A program made the position numbers and the translations under genes. Below, in pieces: positions 23,250 through 34,360 of a stretch of 64,000 nt of DNA. Numbering within the stretch: position 1 is the stretch's first letter; the number at the start of each line of letters is the position of its first letter. The notes under the pieces are model-generated. The model was given only the letters and a program-made list of their open reading frames with translations, was not told where the DNA came from and ran no database searches. The stretch lies in contig JAVTVX010000016.1 of the NCBI GenBank assembly GCA_033439265.1, positions 23,189,201-23,253,200 of the forward strand, in the 5' to 3' direction. The DNA comes from Dillenia suffruticosa (taxonomy: Eukaryota; Streptophyta; Magnoliopsida; Dilleniales; Dilleniaceae).

Positions 23250-23250
<1 letters not shown>
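20826..23250. other. Gene-free stretch, mostly AT-rich
   Basis: To about 22600 this is strongly AT-rich with no coding signal. From about 22600 to 23420 base composition is more balanced, with a C10 run at about 22812 and GA/CT runs, but no frame matches a known protein family. I cannot assign it. Confidence 0.5.

Positions 23251-23287
<37 letters not shown>
23251..23287. repeat. (CT)n microsatellite
   Basis: Uninterrupted CT units, intergenic. Confidence 0.95.
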
Positions 23288-23290
<3 letters not shown>

Positions 23291-25224
23291 CACACACCGC
23301 TTCCAATAAATCCCACCTCTTTTTTATCCTAGTTTTGGGTTTTTGACAAAACCCTTCACGTCTTTTCACAAAACCAATCTTATAAAGAGATATGTACTCG
23401 AGATTTTGTGAGAAGATTGAGAATCGGAATTTCTAGGTTGGGTTATGGGGAACATCATCTCTTATTAACTCTTAATTACTGTTCTTTTAGACTTAACCTT
23501 TTCTCTTAGGTTTGTAGCCTCCCAGACCTTTTCTTTGCTATATTTCTATGTAGCTGCCCATTTGGCGGGTAGAGATTGCTCTTTTAGGTGAACCTATTGA
23601 ACAATAATGTATATAGAAACTTGTGGTGTTTGTGAAAAGTTCTTGAATTTAATCAGATAGCATCCGAGAAAGTTGTGGTGTTTATGAAAAATTCTTGAAT
23701 TTAATAAGATAGCACCCGAGAAAGATACCATCTTACAACGCGCGTTGACTTTGCATGATTTTGATCATTTGCACCAAAGCATCTAGGTAGATGTTAAATC
23801 AATAAAAATAAAAATATCTACTTTACAAAATATCACACTAGGGTGAGTAGAGTCGTATTATGAGAGAATTGATGGATTCGTTTCTTTTAAAGAAAAAAAG
23901 AAAATATAAGATTGAAAAATTATTTAGAACTAATAAAATAAATAAATCAATAAAATTAATTAAAACAAAATAATTGAATAATACTTATTAAAAGAGAAAA
24001 TATCAACGAAAATAAACTCTAGTCAAAGTAATTATTTTCACTTGATGTGTTTGATTGATTGTTGATTTAAAATTTACTCAATATTATGTAAGTAAATTGG
24101 TTATAGTCGTTAAATATCACAAAACGATCAATCTTTTATTACTATTTCGGTAATTAAGATACTATCATTAATTAATTTTCTAATCGAAAGACAATCCAAA
24201 AGATTCTCATTGGATTTAGTGTTTCGACAGTTTTAAGATTTAGAGGGATTCATTTCTAATTAATATAGCAACATGAATTTATTTAAATTAGATTATTTAA
24301 TTTTATGATATAAATTAAATTGTTTGTGAGGCCATAAAACCATATCAATTATCATTTTATTAAAAATAAACAAATTTTGCCATTTTTAATTGGTTGTAGA
24401 GTGTCCTAGGATTATTAAATATAAGATTCTATTTAATAAATTCTAAACAATCATAAATATTAAGTTATAGAGATTAAATAAATATTTATAAAATATTGAG
24501 TCAATAACCTCAATTAGATTTCGTAATATTTATTTATCAAGATTTCAAGAATTTTTTAATTAGAAAAGAATTTAGAAGGAAGAATTCATAAAAGAAAACA
24601 AAATTATGCTAAAATAAAAAAGAATACAAATCAACGTAAAAGAGGAAGACTCCCCCAAACGTGTGATCTTGAGGAGGGCTTTTATGCCTCTTTTAATAAG
24701 AGTAAATCTCCTATTTTAAAAGAAAATCTTCATAAATTTTAAAAAAATAACTAAAATAAAATATTCTAATTTGTTTAAAAAAAGATAAACTTTTTAAAAG
24801 ATAATATTCTAAAGATTTCAAATAAAAGAAGTTTTTAAAAGATAAAAAATTTTAAAATTGAACTTTTAAAATTATCCCTAAATATTAGAAATAAATCAAC
24901 ATATTGAAAATTTTCAATATTTTCAAATCAAGTCTTAATTTGTTGAATTGGTCTCTAGAAAACTTTGCAATAGTTAATGTGATCCGCGTGCCCACACACT
25001 AACGAAAGAGCATTTCTGTCCATTTTTTTCACTTTTTGCATAATTTCTCCAAATTATCTCAAATTTCTTTATTTTTCTTCACAAATTTCCTTCATCAATC
25101 CTACCATATTAAACATCATAAATTACATGAATTAGTATAATATTTATTAAAAGATAAAATAAAATTAGTCACAATTATTACACCAATATATGTCCTATCA
25201 CATGCATACTTTCAAATGTGTAAT
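23288..25224. other. Gene-free AT-rich stretch, origin unassigned
   Basis: Long AT-rich DNA. Two phrases repeat near 23640-23720 (AATTTAATCAGATAGCATCC and AATTTAATAAGATAGCACCC), a small local duplication. The even texture from 23800 to 25190 suggests an old mobile element, but I found no termini or coding remains. Confidence 0.4.
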
Positions 25225-25380
25225 TGTTTTTAAATTACTAGTATTTAATAATTATATCGGTTCAATTAAATTCAGTTTGAGTCGAGAGTCAAAACTCTCC
25301 GGTATCAATTTTTTATATACAATATTTAAATTCGAGATCTTATTTAAACATATGAATACTAAATCAACTAAACGTTGCTA
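25225..25380 (-). mobile_element. SINE-like repeat, family A, minus orientation
   Basis: Plus-strand blocks ATTTAATAATTATATCGGTT, TTAAATTCAGTTTGAGTCGA, CTCCGGTATCAATTTTTTAT and GAGATCTTATTTAAACATAT match the reversed copies at 2775 and 7485. Confidence 0.5.
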
Positions 25381-25984
25381 ACTTTAAATGTGTACTTGAG
25401 GCTAAGATTTGGGGAGGACAATCATATTTTAAAAGAGGGATGCTATAGGACACAAATTTAAAATAATGGTTAACTAACTTCTACCTTATATATTTTCAAA
25501 TATTTTAAGAATAATTTAATATATAAACAACAGCCAAATATAGGTGAAGACTCTAATTCAACTTAAATTGAGATTGAACTTAACATTAAACTCGTTTATT
25601 AAACAAACCATGACCAAGTAATGTGCTACTCTACTTGCACTTGTTTCAACCTTGACCTGTACAATAAATGAGACGAGCTCAAACTCAACCTCGAAGATCA
25701 ACAATCATGTTTGAACAACGAATTACTTAACTGAATAATGCTAAGGGAACAGTCTAATGATATAAATCCACATCCGCTAATCTAGTAATTCCAGATTTAA
25801 ATTCTTGTATAATAAAAAAAAATGCCAGGTGAATCAAATGAATGAAATAACTAATAACTAAATAGACCAAATCTTATAATCATTTGATTATCAAGGCATT
25901 TGGTTCTCGATCATACGCCACCCTCCCAAATCGCTACTAATGTATTGAGAGCACATGGTATTTGATTCAAAGGACATCATTAGA

Positions 25985-26175
25985 AGCAGCGTCACCAACG
26001 CCCCTTAATCAAATTCTAAGGTTACAAAATTCTTTTTTTTCGATTCTCAAGTTCAAATCTTGAAAATAAAAAAAAATAAGTATTGAGAGAGCTCATCTCT
26101 AATGGGTCTGATAGTTAACTCGAATGGATTAGTTAGGACTAATAAATTTGTTACCGGATACAGATTAGTCGCCGC
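25985..26175 (+). mobile_element. Possible SINE near PPR gene
   Basis: A box-B-like TCAAGTTCAAATCTTG is followed by an A-rich run, GAGAGAGCTCATCTCTAATG and TTACCGGATACAGATTAGTC. The blocks resemble family B loosely. Tentative. Confidence 0.35.
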
Positions 26176-26195
26176 AGGGGGGGAATTGGCCGTGC

Positions 26196-26252
26196 ATACT
26201 AAGATACTACGTTTGTACCAAAAAAAACAAAAAAAAATACTAGGATACTACG
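26196..26252 (+). mobile_element. Micro-retroposon with 16-bp target-site duplication
   Basis: ATACTAAGATACTACG (26196-26211) and ATACTAGGATACTACG (26237-26252) differ at one base. Between them is TTTGTACC followed by an A-rich tail (A8, C, A7). It looks like the last eight bases of a retroposon plus its tail, inserted by target-primed reverse transcription, about 180 bases upstream of the PPR start codon. Confidence 0.7.
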
Positions 26253-26432
26253 CTCGCCAGCCCATTAACGAGCATCCTCTATGGGCTCCACAAAGTACTT
26301 TTGAACCAGAAAAGAAAATCTAGGCCCATTTGGTCCAAAACAAATGCCCGAGTACAGGCCCAATAATGTCTGATCTTAAGTAAGCCCTCAGCATTTCTCA
26401 TCGGGCAAGGAACCAGACCGACCAAACCAACG

Positions 26433-27431
26433 ATGCTACGTCTTCGCAAGCTCTGCAGGAAAAACCCTAATTCCCCAGATCTTGCCTCCATCTTCTCTCG
26501 CTCTTTCTCTCTCACCTCCCAAAACCCTAGCCCTATCTTCGAAGAACCAAGCACCGCCTACTATGACAACCTCATCAATGCCGCCGGTAAAAAGAACGAC
26601 TTCAAAACTCTCCATCACCTCCTCATCAAGCGCTACGACGACGGCTTCTTCACCACCAAGAAAACATTCGAATTCATCACTTCCGAATCAAACAGCAACA
26701 TCGCCGAGATCTTCCGAACCCTAGCTTCGCTCGACGAAGGCTTCTGTCGAAAAATGGCTTTCGACTCTCTTATTCACCGTCTCTGCAAGCTCAATCGAAC
26801 AGACGAAGCCCTGAAAATCGTCGGGCAGATCGTCAGCGGCGGCTTCGAGATCAATGCGGTGTCGTTTTATCCGATTCTCAGCTCGTTCACGAGGAAGAAG
26901 AAGATGGATGGAGCTTGGAAGGTTGTGGAATTCATGAGAGAGAATGGGGTTAAGCCTGATCTAACGGCTTATAACTATCTCCTGACGGCGTTTTGTTTTA
27001 ACGGAGGGCTGACGTCGGCGGCTGATTTGCTGACGAGGATGGTGGAGGAGGGATTGGGTGCGGACGCGAGGACGTACGACGCGCTCGTGCTCGGGACGTG
27101 CAGGAGCGGGAATTTGGAGGGGGCGTTGATGTTGCTGAGGAGGATGGAGGATGATGGACTCCCAATGTTGTATTCGACCCCGGTACACGTTATTACGGCG
27201 ATGCTTAGGATGGGCTATTATGCGCAGGCGGTGGAGTTTGTGAAGTGTTACGTAGGGCGAGATAAGTGCTTTGATGAAGAGTGTTTTGGGATTTTGGGGT
27301 TTAGGTTGGTGAATAGGGGGAGGGTTGAGGAGGCTACACTGGTGTTAGAAGAGATGGTGAAAAGGGGTTTGGAAATTAGAGCCCCCAAATTGAGGGATTT
27401 TTATGAGCTTAATGTGAAAAATAAGTCATAA
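26433..27431 (+). CDS. P-class pentatricopeptide repeat protein, likely mitochondrial
   Basis: PPR proteins bind organelle RNA, one repeat per base, and guide its cleavage, stability, splicing or translation. The 332-residue intronless frame starts with an Arg/Ser-rich, acid-poor stretch (about 1-32), as in mitochondrial targeting peptides. Tandem 35-residue helical repeats run from about 107 to 316, for example NRTDEALKIVGQIVSGGFEI, ENGVKPDLTAYNYLLTAFC and DARTYDALVLGTCRSGNLEG. No E, DYW or SMR domain follows, so it is a short P-class member. Start choice: the first Met keeps the targeting-like stretch. Third-position GC is high in the middle. Position after ABI4 and BAHD fits Arabidopsis At2g40240, with At3g56030 as its duplicate (from memory). 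The target RNA is unknown. Confidence 0.9.
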   Translation: MLRLRKLCRKNPNSPDLASIFSRSFSLTSQNPSPIFEEPSTAYYDNLINAAGKKNDFKTLHHLLIKRYDDGFFTTKKTFEFITSESNSNIAEIFRTLASLDEGFCRKMAFDSLIHRLCKLNRTDEALKIVGQIVSGGFEINAVSFYPILSSFTRKKKMDGAWKVVEFMRENGVKPDLTAYNYLLTAFCFNGGLTSAADLLTRMVEEGLGADARTYDALVLGTCRSGNLEGALMLLRRMEDDGLPMLYSTPVHVITAMLRMGYYAQAVEFVKCYVGRDKCFDEECFGILGFRLVNRGRVEEATLVLEEMVKRGLEIRAPKLRDFYELNVKNKS

Positions 27432-28260
27432 ATTACTCTCTAAGTTTTTTTCCCTAGAGGGTGCTGGAGGGGCAACTAGTTCTTAGATTAGCAAAAGAAG
27501 CTTAGTACTATATTGCTGTGAAGAAATTTTTTATTAAAAGGAAAAAATTTGAATTCGAAATCTTTAATCTAAATCGAAGAGGATGGTGTTGATTCATTAG
27601 TATAATTCTATTGATATAAGAGAGTTTGAGATTGATTTTCTCACTATAAGTGTTGTCAAAATAACAAATTATGAATTACTAAAAAAGATAATAAAATAGT
27701 ATCAACTTCAATTGCATTGACGATGGATATAACATCAAACTCGTGGAGAGAGAGATTCTACCATTTGAGAGAGAGAAGTTTTTAGAAACATCTTTCAACA
27801 TTAGTGGGTTTATTGAATGTTAACCTATATCCCACTTATTTACACCATAAATTATGAATTAGCCTCGTATGGCTCGTGGCTCTGGTCTAGCCATTGAAAA
27901 GGGGAACAAGGTTGTGGCCTTTACGAAGATAAGTCATTTAGATGGAAATGGGAAGACCACGACGGGGGCGGGGGGGTGTGATTAGCAAATAGAAACCGCA
28001 AAAGGAGAAAAGAGTTTAGCACGCAAAACAACACACCCTGTGGTCTTTCCCTCCGTCTTCCAATAAGCCAAGCTAAGCTAACGCTGACGTTAACGTCGGT
28101 CAGATGGCTAAATCCACCTGCACTCGCACGGCCACCAAACATCTCTCCCACCCTCTCTCTCCCCTCATTCATTTTCCCGGTGCTCACTTCGTGTTTCTCT
28201 CTCTCTCCGACGTCCCTTGACCCTCTCTCTCTCACTCACACTTTACCGATCTGAGTTTCT
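27432..28260. other. Intergenic stretch between PPR and trihelix genes
   Basis: Holds the PPR 3' UTR, AT-rich DNA, and from about 27950 the promoter and 5' UTR of the trihelix gene, which is GC-richer with C/T-rich runs near 28140-28230. No TATA box stands out. Confidence 0.5.
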
Positions 28261-29034
28261 ATGGACACCCAGACTGGGCAGAACACCACTAACCCACCGC
28301 CGATGAGCGGCGGACGGGAGGATTGCTGGAGCGAAGGAGCGACGGCGACGCTTATCGACGCATGGGGCGACCGTTATCTCAAGCTCAACCGTGGAAATCT
28401 CCGACAGAAAGACTGGAGAGAAGTAGCCGACGCCGTTAACGGCCGTCAAAACGGCGTCAAGCCTCGCCGTACACACGTCCAGTGCAAGAATCGAATCGAC
28501 ACCATCAAGAAGAAGTACAAGATCGAGAAGGCGAAATCAACGACGTCAACTTGGCCGTTCCTTTCCCGCCTCGATTTTCTCATCCGTAACACTAAGAAAT
28601 TCTCTCCGTCACCGTCTTCGTCAGTTCTCAAGTCACCACCAACCGTAACAATAACTGTCAAGAACTCGAAGCCGAAAGTAAACCCTGACCCAAACCGTAA
28701 TTTCTATTCGGCGGAGTCGAGTGAGAGTTCGTTAGGAGGGAAAGATTTCTTGAGGAAGCATAGGATGGAATCGGTGGATTTCTCGGATGAATCGGCGTTT
28801 CGAGAATTGGCGAGAGCGGTTTTGAGGTTTGGGGAGATTTATGAGAGGATTGAGAGTTTGAAGCAGCAACAGATGATAGAGTTGGAGAAGCAGAGAATGG
28901 AGTTCACCAAGGAATTGGAGTTTCAGAGAATGAATGTGTTCATGGAAGCTCAACTCGAGGTTCAGAGGATGAAGCGTTCGAAGCACGCACCGCCCAGTTC
29001 AGGTGAAATCTTTGATACCCTGTTTGGATTCTGA
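28261..29034 (+). CDS. Trihelix transcription factor (SIP1/ASIL-like clade)
   Basis: Trihelix proteins are nuclear DNA-binding factors; the SIP1/ASIL clade includes repressors of seed genes and chromatin partners. The 257-residue frame has a Myb-like trihelix domain at about 20-110 with [32 protein letters not shown] and [18 protein letters not shown], ending in [13 protein letters not shown] Ser/Pro linker leads to a C-terminal coiled coil (about 190-243: [19 protein letters not shown], then [15 protein letters not shown]) typical of the clade. The last eleven residues (EIFDTLFGF end) are doubtful: AG|GTGAAATC at 29002 is a good splice donor. Joining to an acceptor at 32741 gives GKKP then stop (251 residues); joining to 29476 gives a longer tail. 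The stop at 29032-29034 lies in a tandem repeat. Next gene LBD21 matches the Arabidopsis At3g11100-At3g11090 pair (from memory). Confidence 0.88.
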   Translation: MDTQTGQNTTNPPPMSGGREDCWSEGATATLIDAWGDRYLKLNRGNLRQKDWREVADAVNGRQNGVKPRRTHVQCKNRIDTIKKKYKIEKAKSTTSTWPFLSRLDFLIRNTKKFSPSPSSSVLKSPPTVTITVKNSKPKVNPDPNRNFYSAESSESSLGGKDFLRKHRMESVDFSDESAFRELARAVLRFGEIYERIESLKQQQMIELEKQRMEFTKELEFQRMNVFMEAQLEVQRMKRSKHAPPSSGEIFDTLFGF

Positions 29035-29443
29035 CTTATATTCTTGTTCATGATTGACCGAACTCCTTCTAATCTGTATAGGGCTCGAATGAATTAGAAA
29101 TGTGATAATTTGACTTGTTGGGATTATGTGTATGCATCTTTAGAAGTGGGCTGTCCTTTTGATTTTAATGTGAATTTGTATTCTGATTGATATTCTTGTT
29201 CATGATTTTGAACTCGTCTTTTATTGTAGAGGGTTGAACGAATTAGAAATTATAATTTGACTTGTAAAGATTGTGTTAATGCAACTTTGGAAGTCAGCCG
29301 TTCCGCAATTTTAATTTCAATTTGGATTTTGATTCATATTCTTGTTCATGATTGATTGAACTCTTCTTCTAATATGTTTAGGGCTTGAATGAATTCGTAA
29401 TGAGATAATTTGACTTGTAGGGATTGTGTGTGCTTCAATTTTA
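29022..29443 (+). repeat. Three-copy tandem repeat (about 150 bp) at trihelix 3' end
   Basis: Copies begin near 29022, 29176 and 29323, with the anchor ATTCTTGTTCATGATT at 29040, 29192 and 29338 (spacings 152 and 146). Each also has GAATGAATTAGAAAT-like and ATAATTTGACTTGT-like blocks. The first copy contains the end of the open frame with its stop codon; the others lie in what is probably intron or 3' UTR. Confidence 0.85.
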
Positions 29444-29916
29444 ATCTTGTTTCGAGACAATACTATGTAATTTCAGGGGTGATGCTGAATGCAAGATTGA
29501 AATCCTTTCCCTTGATGCTCTTGGTCTTGAATTTCCACCTTGAGAGGGAAAGTCATATCTATGTTTAGCTTGATAATTTTGTTACCGACTTAATGAATAG
29601 AATGGTTGACTTAGAATTGGGTTGATCACAGGGATTGCATTGGCACTTTCTCTCATTGGTGCAATTAATGGATTGGCATCTTGATGCCACACTTGGACAG
29701 TTTGAAGTTTTAAACATTGGTTATGGTGTGGGAATTGAGAGTTGGCCCTTATCCTTGAGGTCTGACTCATTTGCCTGATATGAATATGTATAAACAACTG
29801 TTTTTCTTTGGTTATAAGATTTTGAAGTTGTTAAGATTTTCGAACAAAATGATTTTAGAATAGTGGTCTTTAGAATATGTTTATTTAAAATTTTACGTTT
29901 GGATATGTGTTACTAG

Positions 29917-30060
29917 TAGGGCTGTCAATAGGGGACTCCCATCCCAGTCTATCCCTGACCTTTAAGAGACACAACCCTGAGGTGAAGGGCCCATCCCAAC
30001 CCTGTAAGGGACAACGGATGGGATCATCCCATCCCTTTCATAAAAAGCCCTTCTTTTGTT

Positions 30061-30106
<46 letters not shown>

Positions 30107-30602
30107 GTGTCTTTTGACGACTTCGATGAGAGCGATGATGTTTGAAGACGATGCTGGTGGTTGATGACAGTCTCCGACGGCAATCAAAGAGCAAATGGCA
30201 ATGTAAAAGTAGGACTTCGTGATGGAAACTGCAATCAAGTGGATAGGACAGCGGCGATGATGATTGAGGTGAATTGAAGTGGAGTAGTTGAACTGAGGCA
30301 ACAAAGACTGGTTCGATTGGCAGCAACCGGAATCTGAGACGAAAAGGATGGCCATTGGTGGGGAAATCAAGGACTATCAAAGATGAATGCTATGAGTGGC
30401 GATTTCCGGAGTATTGAAGTTGGATTCGAATTCGAAAAGCGAAGGCAGCTGAAGAGAGAGATAAGACACAGATGTGAGTCCTATCCCATGCAAAAGTGAG
30501 TCCTGACTCTTTCTTTTTTTTACGCCCGTCCCTTCTATTAGAACAGACTAAAAATTCAGGCCCATCCCGTCCCTGAGGGATTGGCGCTTATTGACAGCTC
30601 TA
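29917..30602. mobile_element. hAT-like non-autonomous element (MITE)
   Basis: The left end reads TAGGGCTGTCAATAGGGG and the right end, reversed, TAGAGCTGTCAATAAGCG, so the termini are imperfect inverted repeats of the TAGGGCTGTCAAT type common in plant hAT elements. Subterminal GGGA/CCCATCCC motifs occur on both sides. No transposase is present, so it is non-autonomous. It carries a (GA)n array. An 8-bp flanking duplication was not found, so either it has decayed or the exact ends are a few bases off. Confidence 0.65.
30066..30103. repeat. (GA)n microsatellite
   Basis: Nineteen GA units inside the hAT-like element. Confidence 0.95.
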
Positions 30603-33109
30603 AAAGTGCAATGGGTTTATAAAGGACACAATAGATTTTATTGAGAATAAAGATAATCTCTAGTTTGTGAGGAGGGATGAGTTGTGGGTTGGGTAGATTG
30701 ACCATGGTGACAACCAATGGGTAGACATTTAGTGGCTCTAGCGGTAGCCATGTTGTGTAAAAGGTGGTTGGGAAATGACAATTACACTGTTGATGGGTAG
30801 CTAGATGGACAATAGTAAACAGGTGGACCTGTGTTGTTGGCGATGGTGAAGATATCAATTATTGTTTGTATTTGGGCATTGAAAGAAACAATGGTATTGG
30901 TGGTGGTTGTGGTATAGGTAGCAGCTTTGGTGGTGGTGCTGGAACACGGTTGATAGGTAATGGTAATAGTGGCAAAAGGTGGGTTTTGGGTGACAATTAG
31001 AATGTTCCATGCTAGAAGATTGGCAGATTGGGGCAGTGAATGCTGGTGGCTCATGGCGGCAAATTGTTATGATAACAATAATATTAGTGGATGGTGATAG
31101 CCTTGGAGGCAATGGCAGTGACCATGGAAGTGAAATATGTGGTAATAACTATTCTCAAATAGTGACAGTTGGATGCCAAGAATAAAATTCTCACTCTAAT
31201 AAATTTGAATAACATATTTTATTGAGAATTTAAATTGACATATTTTATTGAGAGTTTAAATTGACTTCCAAAAATTCATTCTCATATTTGAAAAGTATTT
31301 ATTAACTTCCCTTTGTGCTTTACCTAAATGATGTTGCACAATGTGTTTTAATATTTATGGCTTTTCGGTTCACAACAATTCACAAGCTATCCATGCATGT
31401 CAGTGAATTATTTGTCTTTTATTTTTATTGACTTATTTTCTAAGATAAAGATCCTTGGGAGTTGAATGCCTGGACACAAGCTTTATAGATCATATGAGCT
31501 ATGACAAAGACAAACTTAAAACTTTAATCGTATCAATTGGAAACATATTAAGAGCATATTGTCTGGATTGGCAGTAAGGATCAGGCATGAAGATATTTCC
31601 AATTTGAAGTGCCATATTTCATAGTGTAACTATGATGTATCCATTGGTTTCTTTTACTCAGTTATCCCTTTTTTTTTCTTTTGTAAACCTTCTCTTCTCT
31701 TATTAACTTGTAAATTCAACAGGTTGTAATGGTTGAGTGTTAGCTAATTATGATTTCAATCAAATGTTGATTGGGATCTTAGGCATGATATAATTCCAAA
31801 AGCACACAAGTCTCTAACTTATTTCTTAGTGAACAAGACAAATTGATATTTGTTTTGAGTTCTGTATTTCTGAGAAACTTGGATGGAGTTCACTAATAGG
31901 GGAAAATAGCATTGTGAGAGAATGTGCTAGCTACATGACCTCCAGGTAAATGTTAGATTCATTTTGGGAAGGGTTGATGTTAAATCATTTATGCGTATGG
32001 TGGTTGCTTTGTGTATCTTAGATATGATGGTGTACTGAAAGCTCCATGACTAATTTTAACATTGATCAACAAGCTACCTTTCAATTGATTACCTGTTTGA
32101 AACTGGTTGTCCATATTCATAACCAGTTGATCCTTCTTTTCTTTTTGCATTCAATTATTTGTTGTTTAAGAATGGTATGACCTACTTGAATTTCTAAGGT
32201 GTATGAAGTGAATAATTGTCCTACTCACCTACAATAAAGAAGATCAAAGTTATTCCAAGTGTACTTGGTAACAGTAACGGCTACCTAGACGTGATTCCGC
32301 TGTATGAATGCTTTTGTTGGGTGGATTCTTTTCTGTCATCATAACAGTTCATTCGGTCTATTTGCTGTCCTTTTCAAATTTATGTTTTCTTTGAATGACA
32401 AATTTTACTACTTGAATGATCATAAGAATGGAATTAATGCTTAAATAGCTGCCCATTCTCGTGGCTTCTTTTTCATTAGGTATGATCAAGTGGATGTTTT
32501 GTAGTTAGTTTGAGAAAATTGTCACAGAACATGACAATGTTTGGCTGCCTAACAGTCCTTTCTGGTTTAGAAACTGGTTGGTTTTCAGCTACTGTCTTTT
32601 AAAGAATGTTCCATCATGTGATAATGAAAAAAATTGGCTGCTATATTCTTGTCTTCCTGCTACATTCTAATTCATCTTGTAATAGAATTCTGTGTATTGG
32701 ATTCTAACAAGTATTTTCATTAATATGCCTACCATTAGCAGGAAAGAAGCCATAACTATGAGGACAATCAACACATCTTTTGTAGGAAGCCATTTTGTGG
32801 ATGCGGAGTATATACTTCACAGTTTGAAAGTTTGATGTAGTTTAGGGTCACAGATCATCATTGTGTATTTGTATTGGGAAGATTGTTGTAAATGATCAAT
32901 TAGTGTTGCCAACAGATCTTATTATAATTCTAAAGCATAATATAATTGATGCATCCGTTTTATTGTAATTGGATCTTCGTAGAATTATGCATATGTTGTG
33001 TGAAGGCAGATGCTAGGATTGAGCTCATGTCTTTCACGACGGTTCTTGAAAAGTGGGTATATGACTGCTTATTTCTGACATCTTCCATGAAGTTGTAGCG
33101 GAGTTACAT

Positions 33110-34204
33110 GAGCTTGAAGGCCATTTATTTCAATCGTTGTACGAAGAAGAATGAATGTGGGACTGTGAACATGTTAAGGGAGAAGATACCTGTCCCTTCT
33201 GTAAGCTCTCTCTCTTTCAATGGGGGTTTACTATCGTTCAGATGTACCGGTTGGTCACTTTTTGATGAATGGATATGGCATTCTCTCTTACGTTCTTTGT
33301 GCTCCCTACCTCCCCCCCCCATTCTCTCTCTCTCTCTCTCTTTCTGAAAACACAAAAACAAAGAGAGAAATTTGGGGCCTTTTAAGACCCAACATGGCTT
33401 CATTCTCTATAGATGAAGAATAACTATTCCAACATTAGGGAGAGAGAGAAGAAATGATAATCTTGTCTGAAAAGTTGAGATTTTGTTTTAGTAAATTTAG
33501 AAGATTTTTGTAATATGAAATATCATATGTATATGAGAAAATTGTGTAAATAGTGTAGTATTACATTTCTTAATTAAATTCTTGAGTTCTATTCACAGTT
33601 TGGATATAAAAAAAATAATATTTGGAGGATAGTTCTTTTAAATGGATCACTGTAAGTTTCGAATCAGATTAATAGGAATATGATTCTGGATACCGGTTGG
33701 TATAATATAAAAAAATAATTGTAGGCACAACATATGGGTCCACTTGGCTAATTTTTCTTGGGCCGAATGAGGCCCACCGAAAACCCATAAGAGCCCGCCT
33801 AGTACCACCTATTTAGCAGCTGTAGGAGTGGGGTATAATTGGGACTCTCCTAACAGGACTACAAAATGATTAGTGGGTGTTGTATACTGTACAGGCTAAG
33901 TGATAGGGTTGGAAATCAAAGTGAAGGACCTATAGAAAAGCACGCCAAGACCAACCCCAAAAATCATGCTTTCTTTTGGATGAAGATTTCCATGGTCACA
34001 CACAAGAGTGGGGCACTAACATCGTGTATTGTTGTTGTAAAGTCACTCAAAATGTCGCAGATGTTCTGTGGTACATAGTCCTGCTTAGTCAAGTCAGTGT
34101 CACTTCTTGATTTTCATTTTTCATTCGTCATTCTGCAGGTATTATTAGATGCCGGTCAAGATAAATCCAAAACAATTGATGATACTTTTTTTTTTTTTTT
34201 AACC
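33110..34204. other. Intergenic stretch, trihelix to LBD21
   Basis: A (CT)n run and a C8 run lie near 33310-33343. No gene recognised. The frames at 33108-33423 are driven by the CT run. Confidence 0.5.
33598..33718 (+). mobile_element. SINE, family B, 3' part
   Basis: Contains AATGGATCACTGTAAGTTTC, GAATATGATTCTGGATACCG and GTTGGTATAATATAAAAAAA. This is the clean family-B 3' end; the tRNA-like front is missing. Confidence 0.55.
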
Positions 34205-34360
34205 GTTACTTGATTCAATAGACTAATTTAATTTGAACACTATAAAATTTAATTTAAAAACTGATTATTTTGATATTTGTTTTTTTATTTTTAATGTTTA
34301 AATTTGAGATTCTGTTTAAAAAATTTAATGTTTTATTATTAAATTCACGGGAAATTGGTT
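34205..34360 (-). mobile_element. SINE-like repeat, family A, minus orientation
   Basis: Plus-strand blocks GACTAATTTAATTTGAACAC, TTAATGTTTAAATTTGAGAT and CTGTTTAAAAAATTTAATGT follow the family pattern. Preceded by a T14 run at about 34187. Confidence 0.45.

Larger units (their letters stand above)
29003..32741 (+). other. Probable long terminal intron of trihelix gene
   Basis: Bounded by GTGAAATC at 29003 and ACCATTAGCAG ending at 32741. From about 31300 to 32700 the plus strand is T-rich in the way of plant introns and has no coding frame. It contains the tandem repeat, a hAT-like element (29917-30602) and a purine/GT-rich stretch at 30600-31150. The alternative is an intron ending at 29476, or no intron and a plain 3' UTR. 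Confidence 0.4.

Noticed and set aside
26279-26618. Minus-strand frames over the PPR start
   Set aside because: Antisense of the PPR N-terminal coding region.
30556-31112. Overlapping minus-strand frames of 85-100 residues
   Set aside because: Caused by GT/GGT-rich low-complexity DNA; Thr/His-rich translation, no family match, and the region is probably intronic on the other strand.
29003-33110. A separate gene between the trihelix and LBD21 genes
   Set aside because: No frame with coding character or known domain; sequence texture is intron-like with a mobile element.
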